A DNA stretch of 64,000 nt from Symsagittifera roscoffensis (lineage: Eukaryota; Xenacoelomorpha; Acoela; Convolutidae). The stretch lies in the NCBI RefSeq assembly GCF_963678635.1, contig NC_087067.1:54306233-54370232 (forward strand), written 5' to 3'. A model generated the notes under the pieces. It saw only the letters and a program-made list of their open reading frames with translations, made no database searches and was not told the DNA's origin. Shown piece by piece: positions 53,915 through 64,000 of the stretch (position 1 is its first letter; every line of letters begins with the position of its first letter). The translations under genes were made by a program, and so were the position numbers.

Positions 53915-54300
53915 AAGGTCTTGTTCGAGACTTATGGTCGCACCAGATGAGTTAGGACTGGGGTGTATAACTCATAGAGTAATTTCGGATAGGGTACACC
54001 GTCTGCTCGTCACGCTATCTTATTTTCGGCCGGATAGATTCGTGCAACTTCTTAGTCTAATACCGATCCTAATCTTACTCTTATACTATCTAGTCTCAGG
54101 TTGTTTAACTAGTCTCTGCTAGGCTCAATAGATCTAGGGTATACTGGTTTATTGCGGCTGCTGAAGTGCTCGGGAGAGTCCAACTAATTTCTAAGTTAAA
54201 TTCAAATCTCTCTGGTGCTGAAATTACAAGTAACTTCAGCACTTACAAATAAGTGGGTTGTTAGTTAGATGGATCATGATTGGTTAATATTAAATACTTT
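53915..54300 (+). repeat. Hairpin-bearing dispersed repeat, copy 3 (inverted)
   Basis: Inverted relative to copies at 20.96-21.38 and 22.46-22.85 kb. It shares ggtc-t-gttcgagact, tggtcgc-ccagatgagtt, acaccgtctg, ccggccggatag-like and gtgcaacttcttagtc blocks, ending with a gtgctgaa..ttcagcac palindrome and atcatgattggtt. Its position just outside element D makes it a candidate for that element's 5' LTR, in which case the other two are solo copies. Unproven. Confidence 0.65.
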
Positions 54301-55383
54301 ACATTGGTAAAACATTTAATTTATCCAATCATAAAATATAGTTTAGATCAGGTTCCAAAAGGACTAATTCACTTTTTGCAAAAAATGGAACAAGTCAACA
54401 AGATCTGATTCTGGATTTAGCCATAATCTTATAATTAACCTCGAGCACTAATAATCTCATATTTCAATAAGTTTCAAAGCTCTTGATTAAAGTATGATTA
54501 CCATCAAAATTGGAACAATGTTAATATTAAGTCGAATTTATATTGTTTTCGTATCAAAAAACGTCCAATGATTGACCTTGAGAACATTGTTTGATTACAA
54601 TGCAGTTTGGAACTTTTCTCAAAAATTTTACATTACCATTTTCAAAACAAAGCATTTGTTTAATAAAACTGCCCTGCTTTGGTTTTTTGGCAAGCGACCA
54701 ATGGGTTATGGAAACAGCAAATTTTCATAAAAACTAGAAAAAGTTAGCAGGCACGCAATGATCACTTGTCTCAAAGCAGCCAATCAAGCCGCTCATTTGC
54801 AATGCAGTTTTAAACTGTAAAAGAACGAAGTGACTTTCATAAGTTTGTTAACGCTCAAGTATAAATTTTCGCGGTTGACTTTTGATTTCTTTTTAAGTTC
54901 ACATCATTTCCTTTGTTACAAGAAAGGCAAACTCCACTACCGAACAGCAAAAATGTTGAAAGTCACGAAAAAAGTGAATGATTTCTAATTTCAATAATCG
55001 ACGTTCTTTTTCTGAATTCTCAGCGAAATGAAAAAAACTTCCTATTATTCAAGTTTTCTATAATTTAGATAATATCACAGAAAAGGTGCCGAAATCCTTC
55101 GAAATCCTTCAACTTGATAAAATTTTCGAATTTCGAAAGAAGAAAGTTTCAAAAGTTTCCAATCAACTTTTTATTCCTTGTTCTTTTACACAGACTGTTG
55201 GCCTTATTTTTTTTATAGAAAACTGAAATCAAGAGTTTCTAATTTTGAAGGTTTTTTACGAGAAAACTGCAAAAGTCAAACATGCTGAAAAAAACATCGA
55301 CAGGTCAGTTACACTCTTATTTTTAAAATAAAAAAATCAGCAATTTTGGAAAGAATTTAAGTGCTTTTAAATCCGAGGGGCTT
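54301..55383. other. Upstream region of the small two-exon gene
   Basis: AT-rich. A possible additional exon ending acatcgacag at about 55303 with GTCAGT donor, followed by a 37-bp AT-rich segment ending cag, is in frame with the first confirmed exon (the split codon reads AG-C). An ATG-led frame near 54953 is another possible start. None is secure. Confidence 0.35.
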
Positions 55384-55968
55384 ATGAGCAGTAATCGTGC
55401 CGGAGGAAGGAAAAGACTCATTTATTTTTGCCACGATCGAACCTTTTCTCTTAAAAATCCAAAAAGAAGACATAATTCTCTAGCTGCCATGAAAAATGAG
55501 TAACTCAAACTTTTACTGGTATAAAATGCACCAAATTTCTATCATTTTAACTGTATGCAACTTAATTAGGCACCGTTTTTTCTAATTAGCTGTAGAGCTG
55601 TAGTATTGGAAATGCTACACTAAAATAAAAGGCTTTTGTTTCAATTGCTTTCATAGGATCCGAGTGGACTATTTTCTAATTTAAAGTCATTCACAATTTA
55701 AGACAAGAATGCCTTTTTTACTTAACATTTGATTCAGATTTCAACAGAACAACTTAATCTAAAACGTTGAAAGTCAAAAAAATATATATCTAATTTTCCG
55801 ATTTCTGAACGGATTTTTTTTTCTTTCAGTTTTATTAACCTTGGAAAACCATTCAGCGGGATCATAGCGTTTCCGGGAAAGGACAGAAGAGCGAAAAATG
55901 AACTGCATAAACAATTAGAGGCAGCAGAAAAAAAGATAAAAATCTTAAGAGACTTAATGTGGCCTTAG
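55384..55968 (+). CDS. Small two-exon gene of unknown function (84 aa)
   Basis: Exon 1 55384-55499 starts ATGAGCAGTAATCGT and ends AAT-GA before donor GTAACT. The intron is 55500-55829 with a tttttctttcag acceptor. Exon 2 55830-55968 ends TAG. The split codon GA-T restores a continuous frame. The N-terminal half is basic (RAGGRKRL, KNPKRRHN). The C-terminal 23 residues (NELHKQLEAAEKKIKILRDL and a few more) are a Leu/Lys/Glu amphipathic helix, probably a coiled coil. I know no family. An upstream exon may exist, so the start is provisional. Confidence 0.5.
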
Positions 55969-56385
55969 AGAGGAAACTTGAAACCTTGTCTGACTAACAT
56001 CTTGAACGTTTTACTTTTGTTTTGAAGCTCTCTTTAATCTTAAACATGTTATTTTATAATTAGATTCATGCTTTAAGCAATGCCTATTTGGGGGATTGTA
56101 TTCACACCTTTCATCTAATCAAGGGGGTGAGTTGGTGTATTGGAAATGCTAGACTAAAATAAAACGCTATTGTTTTAATGGTTTATATAAGATCCAAGTG
56201 GACTCTTTTCGATTTTAAATTCGTTCACACCTAAAATTAAGAATGCATTTCTTAAATTTATTATTTGATTCAGATTTTAACTGAACAACTTAACTTAAAA
56301 CGTTAAAAATCAAATCCAAATAACTAATTCCTAGAATTCTGAACGGACTTTTTTTATTCTTTCAGTTTTATTAGCCTCGGAAAAG
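55603..56385 (+). repeat. Direct duplication of an intron 3' end and exon start
   Basis: 55603-55849 and 56137-56385 match, beginning gtattggaaatgct and ending at the acceptor plus first codons (ttttatta-a/g-cct-t/c-ggaaaa). Offset 534 bp. The second copy has a good acceptor (ttctttcag at 56357-56365) but its exon homology stops after 20 nt at AAAAG-GTAACG, a donor-like site. So it could be a mini-exon or a dead duplicate. Confidence 0.7.
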
Positions 56386-57739
56386 GTAACGATTTTTATT
56401 GAAGTTCAACGGATAAGCGAGGGAACTGAGTAATTATGCACGTCGCCAGTCAGGCAGAATGTGTCTCTTGCTTTGGCTTTGAAAATAGACAAATGCCCCA
56501 CTGCTCTGAAACTTAAATTAATTAAGGCAGAAAAAAATATTATGAGTTTCCTCCAGTTAAACTACATGCTGATTTTTTTTATATAAAAAATCAATAAAAA
56601 CGCAAATGCCTATTTAATCAATCGGAGGATAAAAATAAAAGCAGGTTGAAGTCTAATAGCAGGTGCAGTGGCCTGAATATCATTAAAATTGGACTGAAGT
56701 GTAAAATCAGACTTAAAATGTTTCGGATGAGCCTACGTGCATTTTTCAGTGACTCTGCATGATTTCTTACGCTTAAACAGAGGGCTGAAACATTCTTATC
56801 CGTCTCCTATTTGTTTTTCTATAAGATAAAATTTTAAGTTTTATCCCTTTTTCCCTATTTTCCCTTTTAGGAGTGTCACTCAACACTTAATTAGTTTAAC
56901 TTGTAATAACTTATAAGAAAAAAAAATTGGACATATTATAACTTTAGGTTGAAACTTAAAAAAAAACATTAAAATAAGCTGAATAAGGAAAAAAAGTAAG
57001 TAAAATTCCCCAATTTCACTCAAAATTTCAATTCAGCCAGATGAATTTCAATTTTAACAAAATTTTGTCCAATTACGGTCAAAATCACTCCGGGTAAAAC
57101 AGAAGAGCTTCTATTTCAACAATATTAACCCAATGTCAGTCAAAATTAGTCCAATGAAACAAGTTTAACTTCCATTGGAAAATTTTCATAATTCTAATTA
57201 GGCCAAAAAAAACTTAAAAATTCTTTTTGGTAATTTTGCATTTTAGTAGTGTCAGTCAAAATTTGATAAGTTTAACTAGGACAATATATTAAATTAAATA
57301 AACTAATCTAAAACGGACTCGAAGAGCAACCACCCTGGTGTCGGACAAATTCTCAACAGACAGCGGCAATTGGACATTGTACCCTTTTTGTCCACGAGCA
57401 GCGGTCATTAAATTCTCTTCATCTTCTCTCCACTACCTCCCAGCTAAATTTTGTAAGACAGGAAAATAATAAGTTAATAAACTACAAATACCCTCCAATT
57501 GATAAAAGTCAACAATAGATCAACAGTTGTGCATAACGTTTATTCTTTTCTATTATTATTTTAACTCTAGGACCAGATCGACTATAATTTATGATATGAA
57601 TTAACCGAGAAAAAAGTTGTGGTTGCTAATTAGCAGATAACTACCCCTTAAAATGTATGTAATCGAAAAAAAATGGTTTTTGATTTTTCAAATTATTAGG
57701 AAAGTGAGTTTCTGTTAAGTTGTTTCCAACTTCAAAACG
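56386..57739. other. Non-coding stretch
   Basis: No motif-bearing frames. A patch of higher complexity at 57310-57420 (gactcgaagagcaaccaccctggtgtc and following) could be a small exon, but no frame is convincing. Confidence 0.4.
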
Positions 57740-57997
57740 CTAGAGACAGATGTTATCTAACTTTAGGGCCCGCAATCTCATTGATCGCCTTTTTGCTAGA
57801 TCGTCCTCGATAGAGTCGAGGTTAATAATATCTTCACTATCGCTCATCATTCCATAACAGGTTTCTGCTAAATTTATGTCATGAAAAATTTGACTCATTA
57901 TTATTATAACTAGTAAATACCAAAAAAGGAAACGTTCTCCGATCAAATCGGTTAGTATAAGCAAATAATTTAGACAATTTAAACATAGATTAAACAT
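57740..57997 (-). CDS. Coding-like frame, unknown
   Basis: 85 codons from an ATG. A hydrophobic N-terminal half (CLNYLLILTDL..FLFWYLLVIII) is followed by an acidic-to-basic C-terminus (SDSEDIINLDSIEDDLAKRRSMRLRAL). The second half looks more protein-like than the first, so the real exon may start near 57893. No homology recognised. Equally, this may be a chance frame. Confidence 0.3.
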   Translation of the reverse strand: MFNLCLNCLNYLLILTDLIGERFLFWYLLVIIIMSQIFHDINLAETCYGMMSDSEDIINLDSIEDDLAKRRSMRLRALKLDNICL

Positions 57998-59465
57998 CTT
58001 GTTAACAGTTTTATACTTTCATCAGATGTTCCGAAAATGCTCAAAAACTTAATAAACTTAATCTTAATGCAATCTACGTGTATTCTAAATGGTTTATAAA
58101 TTAATTCATCAATCATATAGACAAACAAACCTGAGATAAATTGATATTAGTCATTCCAGCTTACGATAACACTTACGATTGACGTTTATGGCATTGAACC
58201 TACAAAAAGGCACTTACATCATTTCGGAAACTGCTGTAGCCAAATTGGTGCGAGAGCATTGTTTAGTGTGAAACAGCTGTCATCGCGATGAATCCAAAGA
58301 GACAGGTCGAATGTTGATGGTAGGTTTGATTTTTCATGTAACAATTTCAAACAACTACCGGTTTTTCGAAAACAAGTCTTGTTAATGGAGAAGAGAAATA
58401 TCGATACAAAAATGAGAGGATATAGTATGATGCTAACTGTTTTGATCCTGCTAGTGATCAGAGCGTGAATAACAAAGCTTGGTTCACCTCAAACATATTT
58501 TGAAAGAAAATCGATTTATTAAAAGCACAATTAGTTGTACACGAGGAATCATATATTTGGGTCAAAAAGGCCACCGTAGATAGAGAGGCAACAGCATGAC
58601 CAGGGAAACAATCAAAAGAATAGACTTATGTGACAAAACTCAAAGTTTAATTTGTTGAGCAAAGGGTTAGTCTATGATAATAACTGATAGCGCTCCAAAC
58701 TTTTAAATAGAACGCTCTCGCTGAAACCAATTTGACATTAACTACAAGATATTGAGAAAAAATGACCAAGTTTTAGCATCAAAGTACCAGGTGCTTTCTT
58801 ATATACAACATATTTTGATTGCATTAGGTTCAATGGGCTGCATATGATAAGTATATAACCTCATTTACATGTAAGCAAGCCAATACCCCCAAATTTTAGA
58901 AGGGAAAACATGCAGCAACCAAAATTTTGTTTTATACTTTTTTCCATAGAGTGCCCGACAAATGACCAATTTCAACACCCCTCAAAACATGGGTGCCCGA
59001 AAAAGTAGGAGATTTAACCCCTTTGGGGTTCAAAAATGGTCATTGCAAAGGCACACGAAAAAAAGGGGGTTAAAAGTGGTCATTTTACTAGCCACTTTTA
59101 CACTACTACTAAAAACTTTCATTTTGAATCCGAGTTTTCGAGATAACTTCAAATTTCGAACTTCAAAGTTCAAAATATAAACTTAACAAAAATGTCAGCA
59201 TTAGTTACCAAGCAATTAGTTAATACTTATATTTATCTTCTTAATGCTGTTTAATGATCAACTCTTTCCGATATTTATCAAGAATGCTAGAAACTATTCC
59301 GTAATCTCAACTATTTGAGGCAGGTCATTTTAATTTCTACCAGTGGATATGAAGCTTGTAAATTTTAGCGTTCTTCTAGGTGAATGTATATTAAATTATT
59401 TTGCAAAAATTTAAAAAAAAAACATTCGAACCAGTTTTAACGAGTTAGATTTTGTGTTACTTTAG
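57998..59465. other. Region upstream of the MACPF gene
   Basis: Should contain its promoter and first exon. A 72-codon frame at 58962-59180 includes a hydrophobic stretch (VVILLATFTLLL) but lies in sequence with short internal inverted and direct repeats (gtgcccga twice; gtggtcatttta / gccacttttac), so I do not take it as the signal-peptide exon. Confidence 0.4.
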
Positions 59466-61611
59466 CTGCGTTGAAATGGGGCGTTACAGAGTCCAAATGG
59501 CTCACGCATATTCCAGACAGGGAGTCCAGTCAAGACCCAGATCCAAGACAACCGGCAGTCGATTTCATGTCTTCCCAACAACTCCCCCCGAGCGGCCATT
59601 CTTCTGCTCCTGTGCACTCAATCGATCCTCCTCGTCCCTGTTACACTCTCCCCTCTGGCGGTCTGGCTTTCCTCGGTAGAGGGGTGGATATCACACGACT
59701 GGATCTGTTCAGCTCATTTGCACAGTCTTCTTCTTCTTCTTCTGATGTTGGCATGAATTCTGCCGCCATCAAGGGCCCAGTGGTTAACCTGACTTGCACA
59801 TTTGGATATGAGTGGACCAACTCTTTCAACTCCAAAACTTACAAGGTGTGCTCAATGTAGACTAGATTAAAAGTGTAAATTGTAAGAAAAGAACCAAAGT
59901 TCATGTTAGGCAACCATACTGGAAAAGAGTAACAAAAAATCAAAAAGAGTACAAAAAATTTGGTATCTCTGATAAATTGCACAAAATTGCAAAAATGTTC
60001 AATGGCCCATTTTGAAAATGAGACCATGAAACGTTTTATCAAGAAGATGTAGTTGGCTTTTAGTTTGTGGTGATTGTGTTTTGACAGGTGGCTGACCAGG
60101 TGTGGAATGTGGACAACAAGAGGGTGCAGATGACAAAAGAAGAGGTGCACTCGTTCACTTCACACTCTGAACTGCAACAGTTCTTGGCTGCCACTGTTGG
60201 AGTGACACACGAGAACGGGATGTTTGCTCGCACTCACACTTACAGCTCAATCAGTGACCAGTTGCAGACAGCCACCAACTTAATTGCGATGGTCCACTCT
60301 CCCGTTTTGTCCTCAGAAGCAACCCTGCTGCCTAAACAGGAGCTGCAGTTGAGTGCCATTGTGCAAAAGTATCTTGACAACATCGACAAAGACTTCGACT
60401 CGGATACTGAAGGATACAAGCGCTTCATTGCCACCTTCGGAACCCATTTCTTCTCATCAGTCAGATTCGGACCCCTTGTACAGAACATGTTCACAATTGA
60501 CAGGAGTCTCCAGAACATGTACGACAGATCCCAAATTGAGACCTTCAGTGTGGAAAGCTTCAGTAGATGGTTCGACGAGACTCTTCTTAAAAGACACCCA
60601 GAAGTGACTGCAGCAGGTGATCAGTTTGATACCCTGTCTACTCGTACTTATGAAGTGTTCGGGGGTCGAACAGAGCTGCTAGCCAGAGGAGAGACGAATG
60701 AGTGGTTCACAACTGCCCTGGATAGTCCGTGGGTATATGGAGGTCAGCTGGTTCCCATTTACGATCTAATATCTGACGAGAGGCAAAAGGAATCAGTGCG
60801 GAAAGCAGTTGAAGCTCATTTGGACAGAGCATCAGTAGAGGATATCGAGAGTCGACTGAAAGTGGCTATTGGGAAGTATCAGAATTCAGGGAGGGCCAGT
60901 GACTTAAAGAGTATCGAGAAGGAAGTGATACTGCTGAGACAGAAAAAGTCAATTGAGCACACTTTGGCCAATCACTGGGTTAATGCCCTCAAATACAGCC
61001 TGGCTGCTCCTAAATGGTGGCAAGAAGCTGAGATTTGTTTCAAGTATGCAAACGACGTGCCTGGAAAGTACTGCAGCGGAGCTAAGCCTACTTGTGCGCC
61101 TTTGAATCAGTTCACGGAAATGTATCAGGACTGGAGCAGAAAACAGGGGGGTTGTCAGATGATGTGGGGACTGTTTGTCCCAGCAGAAACGGAGGCGTGG
61201 TTCGAAGAGACAGTCAAGCTCTGCTTCAATTTCAGCTCTGTCGGCCAGACATTCCAGTGCGGGTTGGCAGACCATAAAAATGGAGAAGTTTGTACTGTGG
61301 TTAACCAGTACTCTGCGCCACTCTATGATCACACTGATTCCAGGACCAAAGGGGGATGCAACATAGCCTGGAAGCTGGGACTGGACAGACCTGACTTGGC
61401 TCCCACTTGGCTGCTCAACAGTCGCTTCTGCTACAGCTACAAAAAGAGGAGCAAAAGACTGTACATGACAGAGAGCACAGACACCATCTGCTCTCTAGTA
61501 GGCGACTACACCGCTCCTTTCTTCGACAACTCCCACTTCAGAGCCTCCATCAACTACGCAGAGAACTACATACAGTGGGGAGTGTTCGACAATCAGCACT
61601 CGCCTGTGTGA
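59466..61611 (+). CDS. MACPF/perforin-like protein with three C-terminal Cys/Trp repeats (5' incomplete)
   Basis: Exon 59466-59845 opens after a ttttgtgttactttag acceptor. The intron 59846-60087 (gtgtgc...ttgacag) is phase 0, and the last exon ends TGA. Exon 1 has GGLAFLGRGVDITRLDLF, the MACPF entry motif; an in-frame ATG exists at 59567 but no signal peptide, so an upstream exon is likely. Exon 2 has the MACPF signature YKRFIATFGTHFF (its residues 110-122). After about 300 residues come three units of about 60 aa, each with W near the start, C-F/Y-x-Y/F, C, N/D-x-Y/F, Y/F-D and, in the first two, GGC-x-x-x-W. MACPF proteins act in immunity, development or venoms by membrane insertion; which applies here is unknown. 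Confidence 0.88.
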
Positions 61612-61706
61612 AAAACATCGCTGAACTGGTGGTGCCAACCTATCTTACCTAATCTTATTATTCCACTCTTCTCTAAGGAAGCCATATCTGATTTAGCAAG
61701 TGCTCA

Positions 61707-61712
61707 ATTAAA
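61707..61712 (+). terminator. Candidate polyadenylation signal of the MACPF gene
   Basis: ATTAAA, about 95 bases after the stop codon, the common variant of AATAAA. No supporting downstream GU-rich element was judged. Confidence 0.35.
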
Positions 61713-64000
61713 AACCTTCTATCTTTCAGTTTTGCTAGTTTCACATATGCTACTCGTTCAGTATGAAACGGTTAAGTTTAAGACAAAACTTAAGACAAAA
61801 CTGGCAAAATAACATTGAATGGAAACCAAATACAAAAGCAAAATAAGGATAGCCGGTTACTGCGCAAGTAGACAGAATTTTCCGACCATAGTCTTAAAAA
61901 AAAATATTGTATGAAATGACTGCAAAATATTATATATCACTAGATCCCTTCCGATAATTAATTAAGGCACCTGATTGTGCGGGGAAAACAAAAATAAAAA
62001 ATTGAAACACTCCCAAATACAGAGTTTTTCCCCATTTTCAGACGGTCGGAACAAAAATTTGCTTTAGTGCTTAGCAGTTTCATTGACAGCATAACAAATA
62101 ACCATGTAATTTCACTTGAAAAGCTTAGGGCATTACGGCTTTCCATAATCGACGCAATTTTGATTCGATGACTAAATTTTGAAAAATGAGGCAAAAATCT
62201 TAGCAACAAAAACCTCTTTGACATTAAGTGACTATTAGATTTACGGAAAAAAATCCAAAAAAAAATAAAAAGTTGCACAAGAAAAAGAAATAACTATCAC
62301 CACTGATCAGCTTAGAACATAAAAAACAATATATGATTTTCAAGTTCCCTTTCGGCACATGTCTAAATTTACCACCCTGAGCACAATTATTCCGTTATTT
62401 TCATTACGAAAGTCGGAACAATAAGAACGGAATATTAATGGTCAGTAACTTCTAGAGCAAAACATCCTAAAACATAGTTGAGAATAACTGGCGGAGCAAG
62501 CGGATTAATTATTGATGCATTGATCGAGGCAATCTTGATTTTAAAAGAAGCTGTTGAAACTAAGCACAAGCAAAACTCAAAAATAGGTCTATCGAAAAAA
62601 TTCAAACCAAAAAACAAATGCTAACAGGAGATCAGCATTGGAACAAACCTTCTGAAATGGTCAACAAACCGACGAAACTTGGTTAGTCGCAATTGATCTC
62701 CAACAAAAAAAAATAAATTTGAAAAGAAGGAATATCCGAAGCGCCGGATACATGCTCAAATTTTGTATTTGAAATCACCTTCAAAGGATTGACTAATTTT
62801 CAATCAATTGTAGAAAAAGTGTTCCTCATTTTAAATTAAAACTTAACTAATTTTTCAAACCATTTAATGTTTGTTATTTTTTTTGAACTGTCGGCATACA
62901 ACGCAATGTCTGAAGGGTTTGCCAGCCCCTAGTCACAGCCTAGCATCCCACCAAAGGAGCGATTGTTCCGGGATCAAATTGCTAGAGGCAGTATTTTCAA
63001 ATGCGAGTCAAGTCAATGCGTTTTTTTACGTCTTCGGAAGGCTGCAAGGAGACGTTTTTTTCTCAAAAAAAAATTGACGAACATTATTTTAGTTTTAAAA
63101 TATATATGAAGAACAAGAAATTTCCGTCAGCCAACCGAAAGTTAGTACGTTCAAGATAATACTCGTGACCTGATACCACTAATATTTGTCTGTCTTTGCA
63201 TGGTAAGTAAAACGGAAGGAGGCTTCAAACATTTTAGCTAATAGAATGGTAAAACAATCGTTCAAGTGTAAGGCAGTAAGATTTTACGTACATTTTTTAA
63301 ATAAAATTCCTGTGTTGCTTTCAATTAGCACCATGTCGGTTATCTCTGTTTTAAACGCGTGAATGAGGGATTATTTCTCTAACTTATCGAAATGCAATTA
63401 CTTTTAAGATGCTAGAGGCATCAAGTGAATTAAGACTGGCTTTTCAAGCCTCAATTCGTACACTTAATTGGAATATTCCTGTACTTATAAAAAGGACTTA
63501 ATTTGAAACAATTTATAGGCTTTAAAGGGGGTAAAATTGGTGTGGGGTTATCTTGGTACGGGGTTATAAAGTAAAGGGTGTAAAAATTGGGTGTTAAGTA
63601 ACGTGTGGTTAAAAAGTGGGACCCTCATCTTTAATCCACTGCTGTTTGGATAATACTTACTTCTCCAGTCTCTAACAACTAACAGTAACAGTAACAAGAC
63701 TAATCGTTTTGTTCCGATTGCCTTTTTACGTGTCTTCATTGATTTTTGGTTGCGGAACTATGTCGTTGTTTTTTCGTTTTGTGATATGAGAACTTCAACT
63801 AAAGGCTAGAATTAGGGCTTTTTAGTAATTGTAATTTAGGCACACTCGACAACAGTTTTTCTAATCATAACCAAAAAAGTTTATTTCGAAAACCACCAAA
63901 AATTGTAAATCCTTAATAGCGCTTAGAAACTTCTTAAACCAATTTTAGTGACTTAAAATTTTTCCCCCTGAATATAAGCCTCAACGCTCGCTCTATTCGC
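61713..64000. other. Downstream non-coding region
   Basis: No gene recognised. Two short segments resemble each other (ataatcgacgcaattttgatt near 62140 and ttgatcgaggcaatcttgattt near 62520), within minus frames that are otherwise uninformative. 62871-63077 (plus) is a 68-codon frame without motif. A G/T-rich patch lies at 63525-63625. Possibly remnants of an old repeat. Confidence 0.4.

Noticed and set aside
58962-59180. Hydrophobic frame as signal-peptide exon of the MACPF gene
   Set aside because: Lies in locally repetitive sequence, no clear donor with the right phase, and no coding-like composition.
59641-59835. 64-codon minus frame over the MACPF exon
   Set aside because: Antisense shadow of the Ser-rich coding exon.

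Overview
The window is metazoan nuclear DNA, AT-rich and dominated by retroelements. Evidence: GT-AG introns, a MACPF-domain gene, Ty3/gypsy and BEL/Pao LTR elements, and no bacterial gene organisation. A marine invertebrate is likely. The polycistronic-looking retrovirus-like element and some very short candidate introns would fit a tunicate such as an appendicularian, but that is only an inference. A run of exactly 200 N (38209-38408) is a scaffold gap joining two unrelated contigs.

Layout. 1-2.45 kb: decayed Ty3/gypsy copy A (minus). 3869-13554: nearly complete BEL/Pao element (minus), with 459-bp LTRs, a 5-bp target duplication, PBS, PPT, gag, pol and an extra ORF between leader and gag. 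Its LTR carries a tRNA-like Pol III box A/box B module. 13.56-20.2 kb: decayed gypsy copy B (minus) bounded by about 200-bp repeats; the BEL element sits beside its 3' repeat. 20.4-23.3 kb: a TIR element, two copies of a hairpin-bearing dispersed repeat and one coding-like segment. 24.13-28.46 kb: a rearranged tandem array, modules X-Y/Y-Z/X-Y-Z. 29.3-32.2 kb: alternating inverted repeats. 33.0-38.2 kb: decayed gypsy copy C (plus).

After the gap, 38.4-53.4 kb holds element D (minus), an apparently intact retrovirus-like element. In transcription order it has a basic 155-aa ORF, a single 2740-aa Gag-Pol, two short membrane ORFs, a 378-codon frame with no ATG, an 872-aa envelope-like protein and a further ORF running into the gap. 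Several ORFs overlap by 4-26 bp. The coding strand is poor in G and the whole block differs in composition from its surroundings. Its 5' side ends near a third copy of the hairpin repeat, which might be its LTR.

Host genes are few: a small two-exon gene (55384-55968) whose intron/exon boundary is partly duplicated downstream, possible coding segments at 23.1 and 57.7 kb, and a MACPF gene (59466-61611, first exon not identified) with three Cys/Trp-rich C-terminal repeats. The most novel material is element D (gene order, ATG-less frame, ATGA overlaps), the tRNA-like module in the BEL LTR, and the extra BEL ORF.
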